Shown here in pieces: positions 25,125 through 34,712 of a stretch of 64,000 nt of DNA. Origin of the DNA: Flavobacteriales bacterium (GTDB lineage Bacteria > Bacteroidota > Bacteroidia > Flavobacteriales_D > Sanyastnellaceae); contig JAIBBG010000004.1 of the NCBI GenBank assembly GCA_019694805.1, positions 1-64,000 on the forward strand, written 5' to 3'. Position 1 is the stretch's first letter. The number at the start of each line of letters is the position of its first letter. A model generated the notes under the pieces. It saw nothing but the letters and a program-made list of their open reading frames with translations. It made no database searches and had not been told where the DNA came from. Both the position numbers and the translations under genes were made by a program.

Positions 25125-25874
25125 TTATAGGTCAGTGTGAAGTATTCTTTGAATAAAACCAACGGCTGATTTTGCAGCTTCTACATGACCCATGTGACCT
25201 ATGCCTCGCTCAATATGTGCAAGAGACCCAGGCAATTGATCAACTTCTTCCAACATCAAAGAAAGCGGTAGCGAATTGTCCATTTCACCGAGAAAATAGA
25301 ACAACGGAAAACTCCTCTGTTGCATGGTAGCAATCTGATCTGGTCTCGAAATCATGACTTCCTGCGAAGCTACTATCGTTTCGAGGGATAGTTGTTTCGC
25401 ATACTCAATGTGTTTTTCAATGGTTGCCTGATGAATGGACTTGGTTTTTTCGCCGTAAATACTGTTGATCATCGTGCGGACATAAAGTTCCTTATTGCTA
25501 TTTGCAGCTTCAATCGCTCGATGTCGGTCAGCAATTTTTTGAGGAAGATCTGCGCCACATTTCGAATGAAATAAACACAATCCACTCACCTGATCACTGA
25601 TCATATTGACTAATGTCGAAGCCAGGTAACCACCCATGGAGTGACCGATAACAAAAACTTGTTCATCAGCTTCCAATCCCAATTGACGAAGGATATTTTC
25701 ACACCAGACCTCGGCGGTATGCACCTCCGGCAAGAATGAATTTTTGCCATGACCAGGCAATTCCGGTGTATTGACTACATAATTCCTCTTGGAAATTCCA
25801 GAAATAATGCCTTGCCACATACTGGCATTTTCAAGAAATCCATGAATAAATACAAGTCGCTTTTTATTGGCCAT
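25125..25874 (-). CDS. alpha/beta-hydrolase
   Basis: 249 residues, cytoplasmic. The fold's landmarks are visible: oxyanion region FIHGFLENASMWQ, nucleophile elbow GHSMGGY with Ser79, and the catalytic His in GIGHMGH (about 227). The acid is probably in FLGEMDNSLP. It resembles esterases and lipases of the MhpC/BioH/YbfF type, and the substrate cannot be predicted. It starts 16 bases downstream of the nifU-like gene and probably shares its transcript. Confidence 0.85.
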   Translation of the reverse strand: MANKKRLVFIHGFLENASMWQGIISGISKRNYVVNTPELPGHGKNSFLPEVHTAEVWCENILRQLGLEADEQVFVIGHSMGGYLASTLVNMISDQVSGLCLFHSKCGADLPQKIADRHRAIEAANSNKELYVRTMINSIYGEKTKSIHQATIEKHIEYAKQLSLETIVASQEVMISRPDQIATMQQRSFPLFYFLGEMDNSLPLSLMLEEVDQLPGSLAHIERGIGHMGHVEAAKSAVGFIQRILHTDL

Positions 25875-25890
25875 AAAAAGAAGGATTGAA

Positions 25891-26538
25891 TCAGACAGAT
25901 TCAGCTACAACCTCTTCAACGATATCCGGCATTTTGGCTTTCAGTAAATTTTCAATACCACCTTTGAGTGTCATGGTAGAAGAAGGACAACCACTGCATG
26001 AACCTTTCAATTGTACATAGACCTTTTTGTCCTTATAGGCCATAAAATCAATGGCACCACCATCTGATTCAACAGCCGGGCGAACGTACTCATGAAGCAG
26101 AAAACGAATTTCATCATCGTATTCGGTAGGCTCAAAGCCGCTATAATCAGTAGCCTGAGTATGCAAAGCCTTAACAGGATCGTCAACAGAAGATTTTGTT
26201 CTGTCGATCAATTCGGCTGTAACCGCGCTCACAACGATTTCATTTTCCATGAGCCATTCGCGGATGTATTCCCTCAGTTGTTGAACAATCATTTCCCAGC
26301 CAAGTGACTCATCCTTCAACACAGTAACATAATTACCACTGATGAATACACTTTGAATAAACGGAAAATTAAAAAGTTCCTCTGCGAGTGGTGAAGAACC
26401 TTTGGCTTCCTGTTTCGTTCTGTATTCAACCTGCAATCCGCCGGTGATCAATGCACGATCTGCCACAAATTTCATGGCTGCAGGATTCGGAGTCATTTCG
26501 GCATATACAGAAGTTGGAATTTTCTTTTTCGTTTCCAT
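25891..26538 (-). CDS. NifU-family Fe-S cluster carrier (Nfu type)
   Basis: 215 residues. An N-terminal Nfu domain (about 10-100; AEMTPNPAAMKFV and FIQSVFISGNYVTVLK) is followed by a linker and a C-terminal NifU-like domain with the cluster-binding Cys181-x-x-Cys184 in GSCSGCPSS. Such proteins carry [4Fe-4S] clusters to apo-enzymes; IspG and SdhB in this window would be typical clients, though that is inference. An exact -7 box ends four bases before the ATG, so the message may be nearly leaderless. Confidence 0.92.
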   Translation of the reverse strand: METKKKIPTSVYAEMTPNPAAMKFVADRALITGGLQVEYRTKQEAKGSSPLAEELFNFPFIQSVFISGNYVTVLKDESLGWEMIVQQLREYIREWLMENEIVVSAVTAELIDRTKSSVDDPVKALHTQATDYSGFEPTEYDDEIRFLLHEYVRPAVESDGGAIDFMAYKDKKVYVQLKGSCSGCPSSTMTLKGGIENLLKAKMPDIVEEVVAESV

Positions 26539-26542
26539 AGTG

Positions 26543-26550
26543 CAAATTTA
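26543..26550 (-). promoter_or_regulatory. Bacteroidota -7 box next to the nifU-like start
   Basis: The minus strand reads TAAATTTG (plus strand CAAATTTA), an exact TAnnTTTG. Only four bases separate it from the ATG at 26538, so transcription would begin at or next to the start codon. If that is wrong, the real start could be the internal Met before TPNPAAM. Confidence 0.45.
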
Positions 26551-26616
26551 CCACTTATAAATTACAACAACATCCTGCAGCATTGTTGATTAACATTGCG
26601 CAACATAAAATTTCCC

Positions 26617-29600
26617 ATGATCCGTAAAACTCTGACAGCCATGCTGTTCATAGCCATTGCTGGAATCTTTCAGGCTCAGCCTACCTATCCTTACAATGGA
26701 ATTTTACCCAAATCAACCACTTCCGTTGCGCTGATACACGGAACCATTTTCATTGATGATCAAACGAGGATTGAGGACGGAACATTGATTCTTCAGGATG
26801 GAAAAATCATCAGTGTTGGATCAAAATTGCCTCTTCCGGCCAATGCAGTTGTCATTGATCTGCAAGGGAAATTTGTGTATCCTTCCTTCATTGAGTTGTA
26901 CTCCGATTACGGTATTACTTCAACAGGTGGCAACACGGAAAAAAGGAATATGCATGATGCGCCTTCTACTGGTTCAAGTTCAGATAAAGGTGCATTTGGA
27001 TGGAATCCAGCCATACGATCCGAGACAAATGCTTCAACGTTGTTCGCGCCCAAAGAAGAGCAGGCTAAAGAATTTAGAAATGCCGGCTTTGGTGTTGTTC
27101 TAACACATCGTGCCGACGGCATTGCACGTGGCACTGGTGCATTGGTTTGTTTGAATGACAACCCCAATTTGGCCGTGATCGTGCCTCAGTCTGCCGCATT
27201 TTATTCATTCAATAAAGGGTCGAGCAGTCATACCTATCCATCATCTCTCATGGGAAGTATTGCATTGTTGAGACAGACCTATTATGATGCTGATTGGTAC
27301 AGCAAAGGAGGACACAAGGAAGAACGCAACCTCACTCTGGATGCTTTCAGTGCATCAAAACAACTTCCTTCCATCTTTGATGCAGGTGATAAATGGAATG
27401 TTCTTCGTGCAGATAAAGTTGGTGATGAGTTTGGAATTCAATATGTGATCAAAACTTCCGGCAATGAATACCAGCGCATACATGAAATCAAAACAAGCAA
27501 TGCGTCATTGATCGTACCACTCAATTTTCCCGATGCCTATGACGTCAGTGATCCGTATGTTACTCGTCTTGTGAGTTTGGAAGAAATGAAACATTGGGAA
27601 CTTGCGCCAGCTAATTGCGGTATGCTTGCGAAAGAAAAAATCAACTTTGCAATCACCTCATCCGGACTTCAGGATAAAAACGCATTTCTCAAAAATCTCA
27701 GAAAGGCGGTGAAACGCGGCCTAACAGAGCAAGATGCATTGAAAGCATTGACCACAACTCCAGCACGTTTGATCAGGGCGGATAAAGAAATCGGTCGCTT
27801 ACAACCCGGATACTGGGCCAACTTCATCATCACTTCCAAAAACATATTTGAAGATGATGCCATCATACATGAGAATTGGGTGCAAGGAAAACCTTATGTT
27901 ATTGAACAAATAAAAAAGAAAAGCATCGCAGGGAAATACCAACTGAGTTGGACCGATAGCAAATACGACTTGACCATTGTTGACGAAGGAGGTAAAAACA
28001 AAGCCAATATTCGTGTCATACAAACCGGAAAAGACAAAGAAGGAAAGGACATTCAAGATACGCTGAATTACTCCGTGTCGCTCACCATGATGAACGAACA
28101 GATGTCGATGACGTTTGAAGCTAAGGACAATCAATACAAAGGGATGATCAGACTTGCGGGCGATATTGAAGACGACGGAAAAAAATGGAGTGGTAAAGGA
28201 CAATTGCCTGATGGAAGATGGATCGATTGGCAATCGGAAAGAACCGGGGAACCTGAAGTTCGGAAATCAGAACCAAAAACAGAATCTACTCCGCAGGACA
28301 ATGGAGAAATCATTTTCCCTTTCACCGCATATGGATCGAAAACCCAACCTGAACAAGAAACAGTTTGGATTCAAAATGCCACCATCTGGACATGCGATGC
28401 AGCGGGCAAAATAGAAAATGGACAAATCCTGATTTCCGACGGAAAAATCATTGCAGTTGGAAAAACAATAGATGCCTCAAAGTATACACAAGTAAAGATC
28501 ATCGACGCCAAAGGCAAACACGTTACACCAGGAATCATAGACGAACACTCGCACATTGCTCTGGAAAGTGTAAACGAAGGTGCTCAGGCTTCAAGTGCTG
28601 AGGTAGAAGAATCAAGGGTGATAGATCCAGAAGACATCAACATCTACAGACAATTATCAGGAGGTGTTACCAGCGCACAATTGTTGCATGGAAGTGCTAA
28701 CCCGATTGGCGGTCAAAGTGCAATCATCAAACTTAGATGGGGAAAAGCAGCAGATGACATGCTCATGAAAGGTGCGCCGGGTTTCATCAAATTCGCCCTA
28801 GGAGAAAACGTAAAACAATCCAACTGGTGGAATGATGGTTCCAGATTTCCACAATCCAGAATGGGTGTTGAACAGATTTATTATGACCATTTCATCCGTG
28901 CACGCGAGTATGGAGCAAACAAAGTCGCCTTTACCAATACAGGAAAAAGAGGCGCCATGCCTACTAAACCATTTCGCACTGATATAGAAATGGAGGCGCT
29001 TTATGAAATTCTACAGAAAAAAAGATTTGTTACTTGTCATAGTTATGTGCAAAGTGAAATCAACATGCTGATGCATGTGGCAGATAGCATGCGATTTACC
29101 CTAAACACATTTACACACATCCTTGAAGGATACAAAGTAGCCGATAAAATGAAAGCGCATGGAGCCGGGGCTTCATCATTCAGCGATTGGTGGGCATATA
29201 AATATGAAGTCAAAGACGCCATCCCACACAATGGAGCATTGCTCTGGGAACAAGGCATCACAGTTGCCTTCAACAGTGATGATGCAGAAATGGCGCGAAG
29301 ACTCAATCAGGAAGCAGCCAAGGCCGTGAAATACGGCGGTGTTCCTGAAGAAGAAGCGCTCAAGTTTGTTACGATCAATCCAGCCCGGTTATTGCATATA
29401 GACAAAATGACGGGAAGTCTTGCCCAAGGAAAAGATGCTGATCTCGTAATTTGGAGTGATCATCCGCTTAGCATTTATGCCCGTGCAGAAAAGACATTTG
29501 TAGATGGTATTTGTTACTATGATGCGGTAAAAGATGAAGAGATGCGCAAAGCAATCGAGGCTGAACGTGCTCGTCTGATTCAAAAAATGATGCTGTCAAA

Positions 29601-29700
29601 ACAGAGTGGTGATCCCACACAGACGCCGATGTTTCGTGATAAAAAGCACTTCCATTGTGATACGATGGATCAAACCTCAATGGGCATTTCCTTCAAATAA
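26617..29700 (+). CDS. exported double amidohydrolase-family protein, first domain degenerate
   Basis: 1027 residues from the ATG at 26617; the frame is open to a TTG at 26596. The signal peptide ends near GIFQAQ. Domain 1 (about 20-430) has the amidohydrolase beta-sandwich start (IEDGTLILQDGKIISVG) but reads IELYSDYG where active enzymes have HxH, so it probably lacks metal. A beta-rich insert follows (about 435-545). Domain 2 (about 580-1010) is complete: EHSH for the first two ligands, then His in TCHSY and THILEG and Asp in FNSDDAEMA, ending ARLLHIDKMTGSLAQGKDADLVIW. The family hydrolyses amides, cyclic imides and related bonds; the substrate is unknown, and imidazolonepropionase-like or peptidase-like members are closest in feel. 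A related gene follows after three bases. Confidence 0.88.
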   Translation: MIRKTLTAMLFIAIAGIFQAQPTYPYNGILPKSTTSVALIHGTIFIDDQTRIEDGTLILQDGKIISVGSKLPLPANAVVIDLQGKFVYPSFIELYSDYGITSTGGNTEKRNMHDAPSTGSSSDKGAFGWNPAIRSETNASTLFAPKEEQAKEFRNAGFGVVLTHRADGIARGTGALVCLNDNPNLAVIVPQSAAFYSFNKGSSSHTYPSSLMGSIALLRQTYYDADWYSKGGHKEERNLTLDAFSASKQLPSIFDAGDKWNVLRADKVGDEFGIQYVIKTSGNEYQRIHEIKTSNASLIVPLNFPDAYDVSDPYVTRLVSLEEMKHWELAPANCGMLAKEKINFAITSSGLQDKNAFLKNLRKAVKRGLTEQDALKALTTTPARLIRADKEIGRLQPGYWANFIITSKNIFEDDAIIHENWVQGKPYVIEQIKKKSIAGKYQLSWTDSKYDLTIVDEGGKNKANIRVIQTGKDKEGKDIQDTLNYSVSLTMMNEQMSMTFEAKDNQYKGMIRLAGDIEDDGKKWSGKGQLPDGRWIDWQSERTGEPEVRKSEPKTESTPQDNGEIIFPFTAYGSKTQPEQETVWIQNATIWTCDAAGKIENGQILISDGKIIAVGKTIDASKYTQVKIIDAKGKHVTPGIIDEHSHIALESVNEGAQASSAEVEESRVIDPEDINIYRQLSGGVTSAQLLHGSANPIGGQSAIIKLRWGKAADDMLMKGAPGFIKFALGENVKQSNWWNDGSRFPQSRMGVEQIYYDHFIRAREYGANKVAFTNTGKRGAMPTKPFRTDIEMEALYEILQKKRFVTCHSYVQSEINMLMHVADSMRFTLNTFTHILEGYKVADKMKAHGAGASSFSDWWAYKYEVKDAIPHNGALLWEQGITVAFNSDDAEMARRLNQEAAKAVKYGGVPEEEALKFVTINPARLLHIDKMTGSLAQGKDADLVIWSDHPLSIYARAEKTFVDGICYYDAVKDEEMRKAIEAERARLIQKMMLSKQSGDPTQTPMFRDKKHFHCDTMDQTSMGISFK

Positions 29701-29703
29701 TAC

Positions 29704-31035
29704 ATGATGATGAAAATGAAACTCACCACATATATATGCTCACTGTTATTCTGTTGTGTGGCAGCGCCGCTACTCGCACAACAGAATCCAACGCCAGCTC
29801 CGGCGCAAACAAAATCTGTGCTTATACTTAACGGTATTGCACACATTGGCAATGGAGAAAGAATTGAAAACTCCGCCATTGGATTCAAAGATGGTAAATT
29901 AACCCTTGTCGCTGATGCGCGATTGATACGTCTTGATATGTCAGCATACGACACCATCATCTATGCTGACAGTTCACACATTTATCCTGGATTCATCGCT
30001 TCCAATTCTACACTCGGATTGTTAGAGCTTGATCAAGTAAAACCGACCAATGATGAGGCAGAGACTGGGACTTTCAAACCGTCTATCAGATCCGCTATCT
30101 CATACAATACAGATTCAGAAATCATTCCAACGGTTCGTAGCAATGGTGTTTTACTCGGGCAAATTACACCTCGAGGTGGTGTGATTAGCGGCACGTCATC
30201 GGTGATGCAATTCGACGCATGGAATTGGGAGGATGCATTGGTTAAAGAAGATGACGGAGTGCATCTTAATTGGCCAGGGGTCTATCATAGACATTATGAT
30301 AAAGGAAAAATTGCCATCGAAAAAGTAAAGACATACGACCAGCAACTACGGGAAATTCAATTGTTTTTTGGAGAGGCCAAAGCTTACTGTCATGCCGGAA
30401 AACAAAGTCAGACAGACCTAAGATTTGCTGCTCTGTGCGATGTGCTATCAGGAAATAAAACTTTGTATGTGCATGCTTCAGATGCCAAATCCATGACAGA
30501 AGCCATCAATTTCAAAGTTGAATTCAACATCCCCAAAATGGTGATCGTTGGTGGATATGACGCCTATCTTGTTTCAGAACAACTCGTGTCGCACGGCATC
30601 TCAGTGATGCTCGAGAGGATTCACTCACTTCCCAGATTCAATGAAGACGACGTTGATCTTCCTTACAAATTGCCAAAACTTCTTTATGATGCCGGTGTAA
30701 AATTCTGCATACAAAACGAAGGAGATATGGAGCGTATGGGAACTCGGAATTTACCCTTTCATGCGGGCACAGCTGTTGCGTATGGCTTGCCATACGAAGA
30801 AGCAGTGAGAGCACTCACCCTTGCTCCTGCTCAGATATTGGGTATTGATAAAGACTTCGGGAGTTTGGAAGTCGGAAAAAATGCCAGACTATTTATATCC
30901 AAAGGAGATGCATTAGATATGAGGAGCAATGCAGTAATCTGTGCATTCATTCAGGGTAGGCAAATAGATCTCAGCAGCAAGCAGACAGAACTGTATGAGA
31001 AATACAAAAAGAAATATGATGAACAAAAGAAGTAA
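29704..31035 (+). CDS. exported amidohydrolase-family protein lacking the HxH metal motif
   Basis: 443 residues. Signal peptide LTTYICSLLFCCVAAPLLAQQ; ATGs at 29704, 29707 and 29713 are all possible starts. It has the family beta-sandwich (GNGERIENSAIGFKDGKLTLV) and ending (LGIDKDFGSLEVGKNARLFI), but reads YPGFIASNSTLGL where the metal HxH should be, like domain 1 of the upstream protein. One possible ligand, His in YVHASD, remains. It probably partners the preceding protein as a non-catalytic or altered subunit; this is inferred from adjacency and shared degeneration. The two genes form an operon. Confidence 0.85.
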   Translation: MMMKMKLTTYICSLLFCCVAAPLLAQQNPTPAPAQTKSVLILNGIAHIGNGERIENSAIGFKDGKLTLVADARLIRLDMSAYDTIIYADSSHIYPGFIASNSTLGLLELDQVKPTNDEAETGTFKPSIRSAISYNTDSEIIPTVRSNGVLLGQITPRGGVISGTSSVMQFDAWNWEDALVKEDDGVHLNWPGVYHRHYDKGKIAIEKVKTYDQQLREIQLFFGEAKAYCHAGKQSQTDLRFAALCDVLSGNKTLYVHASDAKSMTEAINFKVEFNIPKMVIVGGYDAYLVSEQLVSHGISVMLERIHSLPRFNEDDVDLPYKLPKLLYDAGVKFCIQNEGDMERMGTRNLPFHAGTAVAYGLPYEEAVRALTLAPAQILGIDKDFGSLEVGKNARLFISKGDALDMRSNAVICAFIQGRQIDLSSKQTELYEKYKKKYDEQKK

Positions 31036-31074
31036 CTGCAGCAGTTCGCTTCATTTACCGTTCCTTTGCAAAAC

Positions 31075-31812
31075 ATGAAGCTCAGGGCTGAAAATATCGT
31101 ACGGAGGTATGGATCGCGTACAGTGGTGAAAGGTGTTTCCTTTGAAGTTAATCAAGGAGAAATTGTTGGACTTCTCGGTCCGAATGGCGCTGGCAAAACC
31201 ACCAGCTTCTATATGGTTGTCGGTCTCATAAAACCGAACGAAGGATCTGTTTATTTGGATGAAACGGAACTCACCCATGAACCCATGTACAAAAGGGCTC
31301 AATTTGGTGTAGGCTATTTGCCTCAAGAAGCGAGTGTATTTCGCCGACTTTCCATAGAAGACAACATCAAAGCAGTGCTTCAAATGTCGAAGCTTAGCAA
31401 AAAGGAGCAATCCGAAAAACTTGAAATGCTGCTGGAAGAGTTTGGCCTTACACATAAACGAACCTTTATTGGAAATACCCTCAGTGGAGGCGAGAGACGC
31501 AGAACTGAGATTGCCCGAGCATTAGCCACGGATCCCAAATTTATTCTACTCGATGAACCCTTTGCAGGTGTTGACCCCATTGCGGTAGAAGACATTCAAA
31601 AAATCGTATATCAACTCAAACTTCGCAATATTGGTGTGCTGATCACCGATCACAACGTACAAGAAACTTTGTCCATTACAGATCGTGCTTACCTTTTGTA
31701 CGACGGAAGTATTCTCAAAGCTGGAACTGCAGAAGAGCTGGCTGCTGATGAACAAGTGAGAAAGGTTTATCTCGGTCAAAACTTCGAATTGAAACGCGTG
31801 AAGGTGGGGTAG
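31075..31812 (+). CDS. lptB: LPS export ABC transporter ATP-binding protein LptB
   Basis: 245 residues from the ATG at 31075. Walker [10 protein letters not shown] (about 36-44), Q-loop YLPQEASVF, signature [10 protein letters not shown], Walker [14 protein letters not shown] and switch ITDHNVQE are all present. The sequence pattern, especially DHNVQETL and YLGxNF at the end, is that of LptB, which powers LPS extraction from the inner membrane with LptF and LptG. Neither lptF nor lptG is in this window. A TTCCTTTG box ends six bases before the ATG, so the leader would be extremely short. Confidence 0.93.
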   Translation: MKLRAENIVRRYGSRTVVKGVSFEVNQGEIVGLLGPNGAGKTTSFYMVVGLIKPNEGSVYLDETELTHEPMYKRAQFGVGYLPQEASVFRRLSIEDNIKAVLQMSKLSKKEQSEKLEMLLEEFGLTHKRTFIGNTLSGGERRRTEIARALATDPKFILLDEPFAGVDPIAVEDIQKIVYQLKLRNIGVLITDHNVQETLSITDRAYLLYDGSILKAGTAEELAADEQVRKVYLGQNFELKRVKVG

Positions 31813-31895
31813 TTTCTGTAAAAATGCTTCATGAGCAATTGACACTTCAATAGTTCCTTCTTGAAGATTATCATCAGATGCATGAAGAAATAAAC

Positions 31896-33815
31896 TTAAG
31901 CATCTACCCAATCACCACCTTCTTTGATCAATGCAATCAATTCATCCACAGCATTTGCTTCAGGCACATTTTTCTTCACCACATCCTTCTCTTTGTACAG
32001 GGTGATTTTGCCCGGACCAGTTCCTACGTAGCCATAATCAGCATCGGCCATTTCACCAGGGCCGTTCACGATGCAGCCCATGATGCCGATTTTCACTCCT
32101 TTCAGATGAGAAGTACGCGCTCTGATTTTAGCCGTCGTTTCCTGAAGATCGAACAACGTGCGTCCACAACTTGGACAAGAGATATATTCTGTTTTCGAAA
32201 TCCTTGTTCGTGTAGCCTGAAGAATACCAAAAGCCGTGGAGTTCACGCGTTGCAATGGAATTTTTGGTGCTGAGATCATCAACCCATCACCAAGCCCATC
32301 GATGAACAATGCACCGAGATCGGTAGCACTGTATAACATAAAGGCATCTTCCGAAGGGTTATCATAGGATCGCCATGGTATCACTGGAATTTCACACCCA
32401 GCATTCATGAGCTTGAAAAATACAGCGCGCTGATCTGCCATGCCATGCAGATTCTGTGTAGACAATAACAACACAAGACGATCATGTTGCTTCAACTTCT
32501 CCACCAGTGCTTCATCCACCTCATGGCATTCCGCCTTCACAAAAACAATTTCTGCATCCCATGACATGTGCATTTGCTTCACATCTATGAGCGGATATGC
32601 TCGCGTTTTGTTGCTCAATGTCAACCACACGTCAGCATCATAGATCAAACCGAGAGTTCCCGGGATTTCAAAATCCACATTGTTCTTACCGCAATAAATA
32701 AAATCGGCGGACATATCCGTGAGATTCCATTTATCCAGTGGCACCGAATAATTGCAACCAACAGCAAACAAACTTGCTGCAGTAATTTCATCTTTCCAAG
32801 AATAATCCATGATTACACGAGGGACATTACGACCGCCAATATTCACTACCGTGTTGGTGTGTCTTCGGGTATGTTCAAAAGGATTAATGGGAATAGGAAC
32901 TGCAGCAATGGAGTCATGACCCGTGCGATTTTGATAGCGTTCGGCAAGCAATCTTGCAACAGGTATTTCTTCCTCTGGCGCTTCAGTGAGTGACACACGA
33001 ATGGTATCACCAAGGCCATCTTCAAGTAATGTTCCGATCCCGACAGCGCTTTTGATTCTTCCATCTTCTCCATCTCCTGCTTCTGTAACACCAAGATGAA
33101 GAGGATAATTCATGCCTTCTTTCATCATATGATTAACGAGCAATCGATAAGCTTGCACCATTACCTGAGTATTGCTGGCTTTCATGGAAATCACAACTTC
33201 GTGAAAATCGTGGTCTCTACAAATTCGAAGAAACTCCATTGCGCTTTCCACCATTCCCAGAGGGGTATCGCCGTAACGAGATAGAATCCTATCGCTAAGT
33301 GAACCATGATTGGTCCCGATGCGCATGGCGGTTCCATTTTTCTTACACAGCAATACCAGCGGGGTGAATCTTTCCCGGATTCGTTCCAATTCCGCCTGAT
33401 AGGTTTCATCTGTGTAATTGATTTCTTCGAATTTTTTCTTGTCAGCGTAATTTCCAGGGTTAACGCGGACCTTTTCTACGATTCCCGCCGCTATTTCAGC
33501 TGCGTTCGGTGTGAAGTGAATATCAGCAACAAGAGGAGTTGTATACCCCTTTTCTCGAAGGACTCGCTTGATATTGGCCAGATTTTCTGCTTCGTTTTTG
33601 CTTGGTGCAGTGATTCGCACCAATTCACATCCCGCCTCAATCATACGGATGCTTTGTTCTACCGTACCTTGTGTGTCCATGGTATCGGTTGTTGTCATGC
33701 TTTGCAAACGAATGGGGTGATGGCCACCGAAAATGACATTTCCGATTTTTACTTCACGGGTGTGAAAGCGCTTATAGGCAAAAAGACTATTGCAGTATTT
33801 ATGATCAGAATTCAC
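31896..33815 (-). CDS. ispG: long-form (E)-4-hydroxy-3-methylbut-2-enyl-diphosphate synthase IspG
   Basis: 639 residues starting at a GTG (33815); no earlier start is open. This is the three-domain form found in Bacteroidota, Chlamydiae and plants, with an extra domain (about 300-480) between the TIM barrel and the Fe-S domain. The barrel starts TREVKIGNVIFGGHHPIRLQSM. The C-terminal domain has [4Fe-4S] ligands in SCPSCGRTLFD and GCIVNGPGE. It converts MEcPP to HMBPP in the MEP pathway, the same pathway as ispD here. A TTATTTTG box lies five bases upstream of the GTG. Confidence 0.95.
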   Translation of the reverse strand: MNSDHKYCNSLFAYKRFHTREVKIGNVIFGGHHPIRLQSMTTTDTMDTQGTVEQSIRMIEAGCELVRITAPSKNEAENLANIKRVLREKGYTTPLVADIHFTPNAAEIAAGIVEKVRVNPGNYADKKKFEEINYTDETYQAELERIRERFTPLVLLCKKNGTAMRIGTNHGSLSDRILSRYGDTPLGMVESAMEFLRICRDHDFHEVVISMKASNTQVMVQAYRLLVNHMMKEGMNYPLHLGVTEAGDGEDGRIKSAVGIGTLLEDGLGDTIRVSLTEAPEEEIPVARLLAERYQNRTGHDSIAAVPIPINPFEHTRRHTNTVVNIGGRNVPRVIMDYSWKDEITAASLFAVGCNYSVPLDKWNLTDMSADFIYCGKNNVDFEIPGTLGLIYDADVWLTLSNKTRAYPLIDVKQMHMSWDAEIVFVKAECHEVDEALVEKLKQHDRLVLLLSTQNLHGMADQRAVFFKLMNAGCEIPVIPWRSYDNPSEDAFMLYSATDLGALFIDGLGDGLMISAPKIPLQRVNSTAFGILQATRTRISKTEYISCPSCGRTLFDLQETTAKIRARTSHLKGVKIGIMGCIVNGPGEMADADYGYVGTGPGKITLYKEKDVVKKNVPEANAVDELIALIKEGGDWVDA

Positions 33816-33890
33816 GCTGCAAAATAACAGTGCAACTCTTGGGTTAGTTCACTGTTTCATCAAAATGATTTGGACCAGACTTCAGTAAAG

Positions 33891-33917
33891 AAAAAAGGCG
33901 GCCATGTTGGCCGCCTT
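33891..33917 (-). terminator. terminator of the superoxide dismutase gene
   Basis: AAGGCGGCCA (33895-33904) pairs perfectly with TGGCCGCCTT (33908-33917) over a 3-base loop. On the minus strand this is followed by six T, and it begins 16 bases past the sod stop. Confidence 0.88.
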
Positions 33918-33933
33918 GAATCTTAAAGAAAGA

Positions 33934-34539
33934 TTATTTGCTGGCAGCATATTTCGCTGCGACGATATCCCAGTTGATTACGTTATAAAACGCGCTGATG
34001 TAGTCCGGACGGCGATTTTGGTAGTGTAAATAATAGGCGTGTTCCCAAACATCGAGGCCAAGAATCGGGAATCCACCGCAGCCGATGCCAGGCATCAAAG
34101 GATTGTCTTGATTTGGTGAAGAGCAAATTTCCACTTTACCTCCTTTGTGAACACAAAGCCAAGCCCAGCCTGAGCCAAAACGTGTTGTAGCTGCCTTTGT
34201 AAATTCTTCTTTGAATTTATCATAAGAACCATACGCAGCGTTGATAGCGTCAGCGAGAGCGCCGGCCGGTGCAGATGCTCCACCTGGAGTCATGATTTCC
34301 CAGAAGAGGTTGTGGTTATAAAATCCCCCGCCATTGTTGCGAACCGGCATTTTATCGAGACCCTTCACGAGAATTTCTTCAATCGTAAGGTTTTCAAGAT
34401 CAGTTCCAGCAATAGCTGCGTTGAGATTATTGGTGTAAGCCGCATGGTGTTTGTCATGGTGAATCTCCATGGTGCGGGCGTCGATATGTGGTTCCAATGC
34501 ATCAAATGCATACGGAAGAGGTGCTAATGTAAATGCCAT
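33934..34539 (-). CDS. Fe/Mn superoxide dismutase
   Basis: 201 residues, full length, no signal peptide. Metal ligands are visible: His27 in MEIHHDKHH, His76 in [11 protein letters not shown], Asp163 and His167 in DVWEHAYY. It converts superoxide to oxygen and peroxide in the cytoplasm. Whether Fe, Mn or either is used cannot be settled from sequence alone. It is monocistronic, with its own terminator and an upstream one belonging to the tonB operon. Confidence 0.95.
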   Translation of the reverse strand: MAFTLAPLPYAFDALEPHIDARTMEIHHDKHHAAYTNNLNAAIAGTDLENLTIEEILVKGLDKMPVRNNGGGFYNHNLFWEIMTPGGASAPAGALADAINAAYGSYDKFKEEFTKAATTRFGSGWAWLCVHKGGKVEICSSPNQDNPLMPGIGCGGFPILGLDVWEHAYYLHYQNRRPDYISAFYNVINWDIVAAKYAASK

Positions 34540-34660
34540 AATCGTTATAGTTTTTGTGGTGCGAAATTACGGAAGAGCACCAAGGCAATATCACAATGAT
34601 CCAGAAATGTGCTGAGGACTTCGATCCGTTTGTTAAGTTGCTGTCAACGGAACGAGAACT

Positions 34661-34690
34661 AAAAAAGGGCTGACTCAAAAAGTCAGCCCT
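34661..34690 (-). terminator. terminator of the exb-tonB operon
   Basis: AGGGCTGACT (34666-34675) pairs perfectly with AGTCAGCCCT (34681-34690) across a 5-base loop. The minus strand then reads six T (plus-strand A, 34661-34666). It lies about 22 bases past the tonB stop. Confidence 0.88.
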
Positions 34691-34712
34691 CATATCATTT
34701 GAAGCACCCTGA

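Noticed and set aside
33306..33827. 173-residue plus-strand frame opposite ispG
   Set aside because: Antisense of a highly conserved enzyme; not protein-like.
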